A stretch of DNA of 64,000 nt. It comes from Gibbula magus. Its lineage: Eukaryota > Mollusca > Gastropoda > Trochida > Trochidae. The DNA is taken from assembly GCA_936450465.1 (NCBI GenBank), contig OW388297.1, positions 26,430,387 through 26,494,386 of the forward strand, read 5' to 3'. Made by a program: the position numbers and the translations under genes. How positions within the stretch are numbered: the stretch's first letter is position 1; every line of letters starts with the position of its first letter. Under the pieces are notes generated by a model. The model searched no databases, had not been told where the DNA came from, and worked only from the letters and a program-made list of their open reading frames with translations. Below are positions 1 through 13,200 of this stretch, in pieces.

Positions 1-956
1 TTAATGGACTTCTAAACCTTCAAGTCTTCAAATGCAGTCACCCCGCCAGGTTAATACATGCAAGGAAGGATGAAAACCCATTAGAGAGGTTTCCGGTACT
101 ACATGGGGGTCACGGATTAAACAAATTTCACATCAGCGAATATATGTATTTAATACCATTGTATACGTATTTTAACAATATGGTTTTCATCCAATTTCCT
201 TTCTTTTGGTACTAATTGTATGGGCATTCAATATTTAACATGATTCCTTTATTCTCTTGCACTGTCATGTGATGTTGGAACTCACGTGTTGGTCATCAAC
301 CATTTGTAACATAATGTATTATTCTGTTATATGTCGTATACTGTCATGTGCTAAAGAAATATCATAAGAGCAAGTACATATTCATCATCTTTAAGAAATA
401 ATCGCACGACGACCTCCATTGACATACACCTCATCTCACCAATCTACGAGAAACTCCCATTGGCCAAGGAGACGGCAAACAACATTTTAGCTAAAATTTA
501 CTAGTACTTAAATCCATGTCGTAGGTGAGTTTACAATATCATTATAATATCTTCATTTTAAGTTATTTTAAGTTTGAAATCAATTGACGAATATTCAAAA
601 TACAAAATTGTTATATTTGAACGGATTCGAATTTGTAGTCCACTCTATCCTACCCTTCACTACCAATATATATGGAACGAATTGCTGACAGGTCTATTTA
701 AAGTCACGTTTATCCAGATGTGATGTTTTAAACCATTGCAATTGTCAACTTGTTTCCGATTCTAAAAAATGTCGTAAATAAATAAAACAAATCGCGATAT
801 CGCATGATTTTTGTCAGTCTGTAAAGACCAGAAACGTTGTTTTTATTTTCTGGGCCTTAGGGTTATAAGTGACGGTGGACTTTTTGAAATGCGACCTTGA
901 AGCAGTGGTGGTACAATGGAGCTAAAAGTGCAAAATTCCAACTACCGAAAAATAAT
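1..956. other. Intergenic, nothing recognised
   Basis: AT-rich sequence with no open frame or repeat that I can assign. Confidence 0.5.
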
Positions 957-1951
957 GTCAAAATAAGCAAAAATAGAGTCATGGGCTCTGTAGCTCAATA
1001 GGGTATATAGGCCTATCTTGTTATGTTCAAGTTGATAAAGTACAATGACCTTTAAAAAACATGGACACCAAAATTGTTCATTGTCAGTGCATAAGAAACT
1101 ACATTTTAAAGAAATTGGTTGTCCAAGTATCACTGAAATTCCAATTCAAATGGTGTCACTAAGACAAATTTCCTAAATCATGTTACAAAATGGTAAAGAA
1201 ATCGGTGAGAAAAAACATTTTCTAATTACTATGCTTAAAGGTGTCTGGACTACATGTAGATACTAACACGCAAAGCCATAAAATATATCCTGACCCGTTC
1301 CCTCTACAAGTTAAACCAAGCCTCCTCCCAAACCAGCCCTTGGGGACTATTAGTAGTCCTGCAAAATAAGTGTGCAAATTAAGAGCCTTTAATAAAGTCT
1401 GGTCTAACGAGCGCTCTTCACTCACCGAGTCTTACACTCCAGTACAGGCCACTTGTGGAACATGATATTATGAAACATGTAGCTCTGATTACTAAAAGTC
1501 ACTGCAATCTTGGTCACCCAGGTCAGCTAGCCCAAGCACAGTTTGAGTGGGAATTTTAAAATTAGGAATTTGCAATGGCTAAAGTGTCTGCACACAATAT
1601 AACAATCTTCCAGGTATTTTTGTTCTGAAGAAGAAGATGGAAATAGGTTTTTAGGTCATGGCCTGTGAGGCTCTTATTTGGGGCCATAGGGTCACACAAT
1701 CTTCAATTTAGAATCCCTGTCAGTCAAGACGTATGCATATAAAATTACAGCTCTCTAGAGTCATCGTTTCTTGAGAAGAAGTCGAAAAGGCGAAAAGTTT
1801 TCAGACGGACGGACGGATGGATGGATGGATAGATGGATGGATAGATGGACGGACGGATGGACGTGGACGGATGGACGGACGGACGGACGCCGGACACCAT
1901 GCCATGCCATAAGTCCATCGGGCCTTTCAGACCTGATCGATGAGCTAAAAA
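957..1951 (+). mobile_element. P1-family tandem-core element, short copy
   Basis: The left end is the hairpin-like AGAGTCATGGGCTCTGTAG, continuing to TAGCTCAATAGG. One to two degenerate core units follow (about 1560-1770: tttgcaatggctaaagtgtc, then GTTCTGAAGAAGAAGATGG). Next is a GGAC/GGAT microsatellite at 1804-1888 and the right end CATCGGGCCTTTCAG...GATGAGCTAAAA. The right-end GATGAGCTA is the inverse of the left-end TAGCTCATC seen in other copies. Architecture resembles bivalve 'pearl' elements. Short open frames here are repeat artefacts. Confidence 0.7.
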
Positions 1952-3238
1952 TTCAAATGGTCCTTAGCTGTGTTTGTTCAGTATATGACTGTAACGTTAA
2001 TTCCGGTTATATGTAACGATTAATTGTCAATTATTATTAACACACCGGTTATACTTCTGTTTTACAGAATACTACTAATCTTAACTATCCGGTAGCTTCC
2101 TCAGTTGATGCCTCCACATGCATGCACTACGTTACATGGAGGTATATGATTTGTTTGTGTCAATAAAAATAGTTATTTTCAGTAGTCTAATTAAAATCAG
2201 ACGGTACTACGTTATTGTAAAACTAATTGTGCAACTAATTACGGTCTTATTTTAATGAGACTGATGTTTTTCGATACACTAACGTCCGTTATCCTCTGAT
2301 CACGACCGATGACTTCATCTCTCACTGTGCAGACTCAGTATCACTGGAACCTTGCAGCACAGTTGGGATGATCGGAGGTGGGGCTGGGAGGCCTTGGGTG
2401 ATGAAATATTTACCTTACCAACGCGACACAATCACGGTTAATAATGTTGAGGGTGATTGAAAAGTAGTTTTTGTAGATATTTTCGAACCAAAAAGAGCGG
2501 AGAAATCGAACTTATTAGTAAATAAACATCAAGTTTATTATTTTCAAGCGCAAAGCGTTGTTGTCTACTCACACACTTTACCATTTGATTCAATAATGTA
2601 GTTCCTATATATCACATTTAGAAACACGTGAATGTAACAATCGTCACAGTCGGTAATGTGAGCCAAGGGTAACCTGCAGAACGAAAACTGTAGAGAAAAG
2701 TCACTTTCACGTGGGTTGCTATGACGACTGAGTAATTGACAAGCCTGCAGGACTCAAACTCGGTTGATGTGTAGGGATGAGGTTTAATGATTATATTGAC
2801 GCGCGCGACGTGTAATAAAAAATATTTCTCATGTGCAATGTTGGAGATGGAAGGTTTCTCTACCGATTGATATCATAAGTATGTTTTACAAAATATAATG
2901 TTGTATTTGAAACACTAATGTAACCCCAAAGACCACCAATGTTGATTTTGATTTGAACTATCAGTTCAGTAACCAACACTAATTTTGAAGAAGAGATTTC
3001 AAGGTTTTGAGCTGAGGCATGGTAGAAACTGTATTATTCATTGGAATACAGCATGTTTATTCAATCAAAGTCTGAGTACCATAGCAACATTAAAAGAAAG
3101 TAATATCGAACCAGAGACCATAAAATATTTAAAATTTATGTTATGGTTTCCGATCTAATGTACAATCTAATGTAGGCTACATTACATAATATGTAGTTGA
3201 TAAAGTTTGAATAAATATTTAGTTTCAATTTATCTTCT
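1952..3238. other. Intergenic, nothing recognised
   Basis: AT-rich DNA upstream of PDCD6IP. I see no coding exon or assignable repeat. Confidence 0.45.
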
Positions 3239-3392
3239 GTCATGACCACAGCAGCGTGTATCGTTTAGAAACAGCGTTTGAAAGACATATACCTATAAAG
3301 ACCCTACCCCATTACTTTTATATAGTAATAGGGCAGGGTCTATATGTCTTTCAAACGCTGTTTTAAGCGATACACGCTCATGTGGTCATGAC
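3239..3392. repeat. Near-perfect 154-bp foldback (inverted repeat)
   Basis: Arms run from GTCATGACCACAG at 3239 inward, and from TGTGGTCATGAC ending at 3392, with only a few mismatches. The loop is about 7 nt (tttatat) between ATTACT and AGTAAT near 3320. It is likely a small foldback/MITE-type insertion about 660 bp upstream of the start codon. No clear target duplication seen. Confidence 0.8.
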
Positions 3393-3993
3393 AACCCTTA
3401 AATAGCATACAAGTATACAAAATGTTATAGGCCCCTATTGCCAAAAGTACAATTGATTCATTGAAAGCAAGGGGTTCGAACCATCTTCCTCCTTTAAAAC
3501 ATTACATGTAAATTTGATTGACCCCATTTATGAATACAATCCCCTGGAAAGTTCCATGATCCTCCTATGCAGTGCAAATAAAACCTTATTCATTTTCTCT
3601 CTATATATAGGTGCTCTATTGCTATAATTTACGAACGCTTCAAATGTGACGCGAGAAATAAGCATTTCTCTGTTTGCATACAATCAAACACTACTGCAAA
3701 AATCTTCTAATAACATCAAGGCGAAATACTCAACGCTCATTATTTCAAAACGGTAACCGTTGAATTTCCAGTCAGATATTCTAAAACTTTAGGAATTTTT
3801 AACTATGAGGCAACAAAAGGTTTTAGGTTTAACTCATTATAATTATAAGAATCAAAATCAATTATTTATCCTGAAAAATGTATCATTTTATTCCAAATAT
3901 GAGTTAGACAACTTCAAAACCAGGCTTTATGTTTGAACGTCACGATCTCTTTTCATTCATTACGATAGTGCACGCACCTGTGAATCAGTGTGA

Positions 3994-4050
3994 TGACGTC
4001 ACTAGAAAGTTATAAATAGCCACACTGACATGTGATCACACTTATCCAAG
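3994..4050 (+). promoter_or_regulatory. Candidate compact promoter of PDCD6IP: CRE, TATA-like box, YY1-type start motif
   Basis: A perfect CRE palindrome TGACGTCA is at 3994-4001 and TATAAATA at 4011-4018. The start codon at 4051 lies inside AAGATGGCGGC, the known YY1-type core-promoter motif. If the TATA box is used, transcription would start near 4040-4048, giving a very short 5' UTR. A minimal ATG-TGA (4030-4035) would be included only if transcription starts upstream of it. This is prediction from motifs only. Confidence 0.55.
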
Positions 4051-4253
4051 ATGGCGGCGTTCCTAAAAGTTCCGTTGAAAAAGACCTACGAAGTTGATCT
4101 TGTAAAACCTCTCAGAAATTTCATCCAAAACACATATTCATCCGCTGAACCCGACGAATATAACAATGCCCTCAGTGAATTTCATAAACTGCGAAATTTG
4201 ATGATAAATAAATCGGTGGACAAGCACGAATCTGCCTTGGAAGTTCTCTACCG
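4051..4253 (+). CDS. PDCD6IP: ALIX exon 1 (start codon; Bro1 N-terminus)
   Basis: Encodes residues 1-67 plus two bases of codon 68, beginning [17 protein letters not shown], which matches the invariant start of metazoan ALIX. Donor is CCG|gtgagt. The split codon CG|T restores an Arg before YYDQ in exon 2. Confidence 0.96.
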
Positions 4254-7200
4254 GTGAGTCGCCACTGTAAATATTACGAAATGACAAGACAGGTTTGGTG
4301 ACACGAATCTAAATGATTTTGTGATAATATTAGTTCCTAATTGGTTTAATATAATTTGATAACTTTTATTTGAGGATGCCATGACCTAATTTCGTCAAGA
4401 TACTTTTATTGATTTCCATTGATAACGAAATATGTTTGCGGAAGTGATTTTCAATATTTCAATTTCGTTTACTGTAGGGAATGTTGTTATTTTCTTAGTT
4501 CCAAATGTTTAGGCCTAATGGTTTACGATTAGACTAGTGTTATGATGTGTAATATTAAAATGAGACATGTTGATTTGGTCCTACATCCAGATGTTATGTA
4601 AGTAATCAAACAACCCGGATAGAAGATGGTAGTCAGTTTGTCAACAAAAAAGTGTGAAATGTCACTTTGACAGTGTCATTATTGCTTCAATGAAATAACT
4701 ATTTTTTTCTGTGACAGTAACCATAGATCTATGTGGATGGATTTAAAACTATGACAATCTGGAATACAAGGCTAACTATCTAAAAATAACTCTTACTTCT
4801 TGAACATGTTTCTGAAGAGAGAAAAGTTGTGTTTGTGTTGTGTAAAAATCTCCTCTTTTGTGTCAAGAAAGATAAATACCCTTTCGTTACCTATTTCAAA
4901 AGGTAATAATGGTTAAATATTGTCAGAGATACCCTTTCAATGTTTCCAAATTTTTAAAATCGAACAGGGATTGTTCATGTGATGGGAAAGGAATTATTTC
5001 GGCTTGTTAAAGAGCAATGTTTTAGAATCTTTATTGGTTATGAACATTTTGACCAGTGAGTGGTCAGAGAGAAATATCATTTGTACCACGGATACAGGTG
5101 ACCATTCAAACATGTTACTTTAGGCTGGTGTAAACATAAATGTTCGAGGATGATTTAGCAATCAACAGGTGTTTTTCTTTCTTGTTCAGTGTGTATGACT
5201 CTAATTGGTCCTATTTTTATTTCAACACATCACATTGCATAATTGTTGATTTAATCATCTGTATCAAATTATTGCTTTCAGTTACTATGACCAAGTTGTT
5301 GCCATTGAGGGCAAACTGCCCATCACAGAAAATCAGGTTTGTGGAGTCATACTAATTCTCTTCCCACAGAGGTTACTCCCTTCAGATTTCCGATCCTAAC
5401 CTCTTTTCTACATGAAATGAATTGTACTCTAATACAACAGAACACAGATATAGTGGACAAAGTCCAGTCAAACTATATAATATGCCAAATGTGAATAGCA
5501 AACATCGGATAAAGCGAACTGAATTCTTTGGTCCCTTGGAGTTTGTTATATCCGTGTTCTACTGTATTTGATTTTTAATATTGTAGCAATTGAGCTGCTG
5601 AATTAAATTAGAACAAAACCATTCTCTGTCTCAATTTACCGTAGCTAGTGAACTGAATAATCTTAAATAGTCATTTACTAAAGATAGGCTGGTCCGGAAT
5701 AGTACTGCATTATTTATTAAATTGTTGAATATTTAAAACATATAAGTTTAGTTGGTATATAAATCTTAAATGATCATATAATAATTGACTTCTATTTTAC
5801 TTTCAGATTCGAGTTCAGTTCAAGTGGAGAGATGCTTTTGATGAAGGTGGTTTCCTGGTTGGAAAGAGAACCCTGGGTAAGGTTTAGTCTGTGTCCTTGC
5901 TTTTGTTCAGTACCAATAGTCATTAGATATTTCAAGGATAAATACTAGTATGGAGTTTCATACCCGTTATGTCACTGTATCTAAAGGTAATTCAGGAAAT
6001 AATTTTTAGAATAAGAAACGTTAAGGATAATCTTGGAGTTTAGTTCAGATAATCTAAACGTCAGTTTATGTGCGATGACTGAAGGAAGACGTCTAGCATG
6101 CTGGACTACTTTGAGTTTAAAGAATGTCAGATGTATATTAAATCACATTCTAGTTGGCGATTGCTTGGCTGTGATGGGTAGTGGAAAATGTAATGGAGTA
6201 CTCACACTACTCAGGTGTAGATGAGTACCCACATTTAATTATCTGAATCAGAATCAAGTACTTGAATGTGTGAACACTGCTGCCTGTAAGAATATTCAAA
6301 GGTGTGGCGCTTTTGTCGATTATCAAAGAAAACTAAAACGAGATCGAATGTGAAAACTCTTTGAATTTTTAGTGACCTATTGTCTGCTCAACTAACTGAA
6401 AAAGTATGCCAACCTGTTCCTTCATATCCTTGTCCGAATACGGTCTAGATGTGTTCAAGCTGTGCCCTTTTAGCGCATAGATCGTTTTCTAATCTTAATG
6501 TATTGTACTTTCAACAATTGTGGAGCTTCTAAAATCTAAGCCCCTCCATTCAAGTAATATTCGACGCAACATAAATGGAATCTGTTTCTTTATCCTCAGC
6601 TATTGCATCGGGTCTGTATGAGAAGATCTGTATGCTGTTCAACATCGCAGCTCTGCAGACCCAGATTGGAGGAGTTCAGAATCCAGAGAGTGATGATGGC
6701 CTCAAGATGTGCGCTAAACTCTTCCAGGTACTTTCAACACTATCATTACTAATTAATTTATTAAATTTATTAAAATTTATTATTAAATTTATTCTATAAT
6801 TTGCATAAATATTTATATAAAAAATGTAACTTTTCTCGTGTTCAGAAAGCAGATATTTACAAAGTTTATTTATGAGAGTTATGTCCCTTGCCTACTATAT
6901 TTTGTTTTGTGTCAAAATTAACAGATAGGAATGACATTTAGGAACTTACCATAGATAGATGTCAAGTTATAACTACAGAGTATCATTTTATTGTAGCAAT
7001 CCTCTGGAATATTTGCACACATGAAGGACATTGTGCTATCCCATGTGCAGCAAGACCCGACCCCTGACCTCAACCCTGACACTCTGAGCGCGCTCAGTGC
7101 TCTCATGTTGGCCCAGGCCCAGGAGGCTATCTGCAGGAAAGCAACTTCAGGTGAGATCTCGCTCACATCGGACAGTAGAATGCAAAACTGTCAGCAGGAT

Positions 7201-10200
7201 ATCTCAAGAACCGTTTACTGTATTCTCTTCATGTCTTACACATAGCTTCTCCTAGGGAAGACAAAGGGCTGATCAGATTTTGGTGATCTTGACATTATTT
7301 TCAAGGTCACAGCGGAGCACTGAGTTTTTCCACATGTTAAGCTTGTCAGGGGAATCAATATCACATTCTGATCGTTATCTTGATATTATTTTTCAACTTT
7401 GAAGTATTAATTTGCGATGGGGGATCATGTACCTTAGTGACAACTGCTTGTTAATTCTGTTTACAAACCATTGGCTAGCAGCCTTACAGCAATTTTCTTT
7501 TAACCTGTGTAAATGTTTCTGATGACTCCCAATCATAACCAATGTCTCAATTGTCATTGTTTCACTTTACTATTTATAGTGATAGAAAATAGTTAGTTGG
7601 GCTTTTGTTACATTTTTTCTTAAACAAAATTTATCATCCAAAGGTTGCTCCCTCTGTAGCTATCACTTGTATGAGATTAGGTGATATCTACAAGTAATAT
7701 CTACATATCTACATAGTAGATATTGCTACAATAAAATCAAACATGACTATTACATAATGTCATCAGTTAATGATCCTTCTTTGAACCCCCCCCCCCCCCC
7801 CCCCCCTTCTTTTTTTTCCATTTGTGGACCCCCCCTTTCAATATTTCTGGATCCACCACTGCTTTTTGTGTTTGCGTAGCATGCGCCCTCTCCCTGAACT
7901 TCATAGTGTGCTCTGTTACACAAGCACAGAAAAGATAAGGTAATGCAGCAAGACTTAAATTGGTTAGTGATGGAAACTGGCATGAGTTATGACTTGCTAG
8001 GTAAGTTGATATTTATCATTTTAATATGCAAAGAAATTAGGTTGAGATTTTCTATCTATGATATTCTCTATCTATTATTTATGAATGTATAAGAGGCTGT
8101 CTCACCCACAGACAAGATGAAGGATGCGATGGTAGCCAAGCTAGCATACCAGTGCTCGGAGCTGTACGCCGACGCCATGAAGCTGATGCAGCTGCACTCC
8201 ATCAAGGAACTCTGGCCAAGGGTGAGCCCTTGTTTTATATTCATCATTTGTGTTAATGATTTACTGCTGGATTAACTAGTGTCTAACCATTTGGAGTGGC
8301 CAATTTTTAGGATTCACAACTCGTTAACAAAGTGAATAAACCTGGATTAGCCGCTAGCTAAAGATAGGCTATCCTGTATGACTTCATTGACTTACCAATT
8401 GAAATTCCGACCTTACGCTTAATTCAGTAGAAATATGATCAAGGAAATGAACATTGATTCAGTTGTCAATATATTACCAAAATTAGGGGGATTGGGTGCA
8501 AGATCATGCAGAAAAGAGTAGAGATGAATGAAAGTAGAGACTATTATCAATATGAGAATGTGTTCCTGTGTTCAGGAGTGGATCCCCTGTGTAGTCATGA
8601 AGCAAGCAGCGTTCCACGGCCTGGCTGAATTCTACCAGAGCAATGTGGCCAAAACCAACAAGAGTTACGGAGAACAGATAGCTCGGCTCAAGGTAAGACT
8701 AACAGAGCAGGAGGTGATTAGGATGCTCTTTTTAAAGGAACACTAGTTAACAATGATGTAAATTTGTTCTGTCATTCATGTTATGAGGGCACTTGTCCGA
8801 CATGTTTGCATTAACATATTACGTATATAGGGGGCTCTCATTACATTATGCTTTGTTTCATAGTGAAGTGAATAACATCCATCAACAGTTCCTCTAGATG
8901 TTTTGTTTTTCATTGGCATTCTCATTATGAAGTATTCAATAAGTATTCCATGGCTTTTTTCCCTGCTGATTAAGAGAGCTTTAATACCTGAAAGCTGCAT
9001 GCCACTGATAAAAGGTCAACAAAAACTGACCACCATGTCTTTATTTCCCAGCATGCACAGGAGTTGCTGAACGCAGCAATGACCCGCGGAGGTCAGACGT
9101 TCTGCTTCAGGAACGAGCAAGGCAAAGTTCAGCGAGAGTTGGAGGAGGCAGTGAAGGACAACAACTTCATCTACCACGACAAAGTGCCAGAGGTTAAAAC
9201 ACTGCCAATGATAGGGAAAGCTGCTGTAGCAAAACCTTTAGCTGTTCCTCAACAATTTTCTCCTAGTTTTACAGGTAAGTAGCTATACCAGTCTGATTAA
9301 AAATCGACCTTCCAAGGAATAAAATTTGTATAATAATGCATCTACCAGGATACACACAGGTTCTGTAAATTCCTCTCCATAAGGTCTGAAAACACCCTGT
9401 ATAGGCACGTGTTATGTACCAGTTTAGTGTCGACAAAACCAAGTCACATAGCTGATCATGGTTTTTAATGGTCACCGATTTGAAAGCATTCGGAATCATT
9501 CCCTAACTCGTTCCTCATGCTCTGCTATGGAAACCGACTTACTTGTGAGTTACTTGCCCCAAGCTTCTTGTATTGAAAGCTTCTGTTGGATGTGATTGAC
9601 TGCCTGAATAGCTTCAGAACATGCGAGCCTGCTGGCTGTTAACAGACTGTTTGGAGAGGAAACCTCCAAATGATATGAATTTGTATCCTTGTAGATGCAC
9701 TATTTGGCAACTATTATTCCTAGAAAGAACGGTCAATTGTCATATTGTATATTGGTTACTCTGTGAGTACATGAATGAGTAGTAAATTCTTCTTTCAGAC
9801 CTGTTTGAGAAGTTAGTGCCTTTAGCCGTCCACGATGCTATGACTTCCTTTGACAATCGGAAGGCACAGATCGTCAACATGGAGATTGGGCGACTCAGAG
9901 AGGCCACCAATCTTATGAATGGGTGTGTAAAGTCAAATAATCTTTCAGCATATTGCCAATATTTCTTTACAGTACAACATTCGCACTGAATCAGCTGTCT
10001 TGATATCAAAACATCAGACAGAGACAGCAATGTTTTAATATGTCGTGCATATGCAGCCATTTTGACTCAATGGAGATGAGTTGTCATAAAAAGGCCTACA
10101 AACTCTTGTATGGCGTGTTAAATATAGTTAGTATCAGCTGGAATCTACCATTTGGAAACAAATATGTGAGAATCAACTGAAATTTACTGCATGATTTTGA

Positions 10201-13200
10201 ACTCAATCCACATAACAACTGTCTCGCCAATGCTTGCACCTCGTAACTCATTCTGCCGCATCAGCGTATTTGTAGCCGCATCTTCAATCCTCTGATTGTG
10301 ATTGAAGTAGCCTTGCAGGTACAAATACCGTGATGGAGCAGCATGCCTGTAACCAAACTGACCCCAGTTATCTTGGATTCGCAGTGTGTTGACGTCCCTA
10401 AACTTGCCCGCCGCTATTGAGGACCTGGCAGGAGAGAAAGTTCCACAGTCCATGATTGACAAAGCAAAACAGGTGCAAGAGATGGGAGGGGCCGGTCACA
10501 TCACAAGACTCATGACAGAGTTACCTGCCCTTCTCACACGTAACAGGGAGATACTTGATGCTGTGAGTGGTCATGTTTTTAATCATATCTATCAAATAGT
10601 AATGTTTATTGATTGATTAGATAAATGTCTCAAATATATCTTTGACATCTTTGTAATCTGTATGGGATTTGATCTGAAGTGTTCCTTAGTGAAAAGATAA
10701 TGTTGAGTCCATGGTTCACATGTTCCTACAGCATAGAAATACATGTTGATCAGTCTAGTGATATATTATTTGTTACTTTGTTGATATTCTACAGGGGTAC
10801 AAAACTAACTTTATCAAAGCAATAGCCATTCAGACTAATTAATCTTAAATCACTGGTCCAAAATCATTTCAGCTAGTCAGATGCATTTACAAGAATCTTA
10901 GATCATATTGTTTTAAAATTTTAACTAGCCAAACTCAAAATATTTTACAAGGCCAGTAACTTCTTCACTAGCCCTGCGCTACAGGACTGGTGCTAATTCA
11001 AACTCTGTGTAGCATCAATATGTCTAATTATCAAATATACAGAGTTTCTTCTCAATGTATAAAATGGAGGATACTCCAATAGAGCCCTCTCTTTAAGCCC
11101 CATATCAATTCCACTTCTCTCTCTGCAGACGGTGTCCGACCTGGACAGCGAGGAGAAGTCAGACTCTCAGCTGAAGGAGCAGTTCAAGGAGAAGTGGACT
11201 CGAACCCCGTCCATAACCCTCACCAAACCTCTCCGGGAGGAGTCCACCAAGTACGGTACCATCCTCTCCACCGCAACTCAGGCCGACGCTGTCGTCAGGG
11301 ACAAGTTCGAGAAACACAGGGAAGCAATCATGCTCCTGTCTAAACCAGTGGTGAGTATTTTCTTTTGAATAGGGTTTTAATGCAATGCAGGTGTAATGAC
11401 ATTTCACTATTTTGCCTTGATATTTATATCTCTATGTCACATCTAAAGAGATTTACTCTGAGCAGTATCCATGATATATGCCAAATGCATAAGAACATTT
11501 CAATTATTTGGTTTCATTACTGAGGCATGTGTTGTTTATGATGTTTAGTCATGTCATAGAATATTTTAACATTACACAATATTTTTATCTCATGTGTACC
11601 AAAATTATAGGTTTTACATTAGAAGACATCTTTTCATAAACAGAATTTTATAAAGTTTGTCTGAAAACAGTATTCATGAAACAAAATTAAACTGAATTTC
11701 ATGACAGGCGGAGTTGGAGGCGGCACTGCCGGCAGGAAGTGGAGGAAGTGGTCTGCAGAGCAGTCCCGCAGTGAAGGAGCTGCGACAGCTGATGGAGGAG
11801 GTCGACACACTCAAGGCCGAGAGGGACGCCATAGAGAGCAGCATCAAGGATGCCACCTTCGATATGGGTTTGTAGCAGTTACTAATTTTGCCTCAATTAT
11901 GTCCCCCGAATTTTTTTTCGGGAGACATAATGTTTTCGCCTCCGTCCGTTATTCCGTCATTCCGTCATTCCGAAATGCTTTCTTTTCCGGCCGCTATTTC
12001 AAAATCTATCAAGTATTTCTTTACGAAACTTGGTATGTGGTTAGACCTAGTGGTGGAGTGGTGCCTTTTGCTATTTTGGTTATTCTGAATTTTTTATTTT
12101 TTCTGGAAACAATTTGAACTTAGTGCAAATTGGGGGTAGGGACCTTCTCCGGCTTCTATCTCCAAAACCGTTCAATATTTTTTCACCAAACTTTGTATTT
12201 GCTTAGACCTAGTGATAGAGTGGTGCCTTTTGCTACTTTGGCTATTCTGAATTTTTTATTTCTCGTTATTAATGCAGTATTGAACTTAGTGCTTAGCATA
12301 AGTGAAAAATAAGGGTAATATGACTGGGTTGGATTGAAAGTTGGAGCGGGGGACATCACAGTGCATCACATGCACGTATTTCTAGTTTTGATCTGTGGTT
12401 ATTAGCTTCTTGGAAACTTTTTCTTATGTAGAAAACTGCACAATGGTACACTGAATTTTGGAGCAGTACCACCCCTGATTCGCTCGTTTCTGCTGATGCT
12501 CACAGATTTCACCACAATCCATAGCCACAATGATGTCTCCTTGCATTAATACTAATGCCACTTCATCTGCTGTGGAGAATTGTTATCTGAACAGTGTTTG
12601 GAATGTTTTATATAATTTTATTGTAGAAAGAGCAATTTTTTGCTAGTGTTAGCCTTTGCTCACTGATTCACTGGAAAGCAGAGTCACAGTGGTATTGCAA
12701 GATTTCTTCCTGTAATGATACTCACGGTAAGTAAGTCAAAAGCTCTGTGACCACAAAACTCTCAACCAAATAGACTGTAAATTGTTCCTGTTTCTTCTAT
12801 CAATGTTTGAATTCCCTGTTTCAGCCTCCAAGTTTATGGCAGCCATGGCCCAGGAAGGTCTGGTCAGTGAGGAAACTCTGTCTGAAGAGGAACTGAACCG
12901 AGTTTACGGACCTCTACGTGACCAGGTGTCAGACAGTCTACGTCGACAGGAAACTGCACTCTCTAAAATACAGGTACGTCTTTTGAGTTTCTGCAATATT
13001 ACACACCACATTGGAAGAAAAAAACTATTTGGAAACTATTTATTATACCAACTGTTATTCTGGTATTTTGAGGTGGTTGGTATATTCTGCCTTGAGTGGA
13101 TATTTTTCCGTAGGTTTTGACTTTGGACTTCAGAATTACCTTTGTTGAAAATTCAAGTGTTACTTCTGCAAGTTTATTTCATTTCCTGTCTTCATTGCTG

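Noticed and set aside
11701..12117. 138-aa + strand frame
   Set aside because: It runs through exon 12 in the wrong frame and on into a P2 repeat; the real exon uses another frame and stops at 11867.
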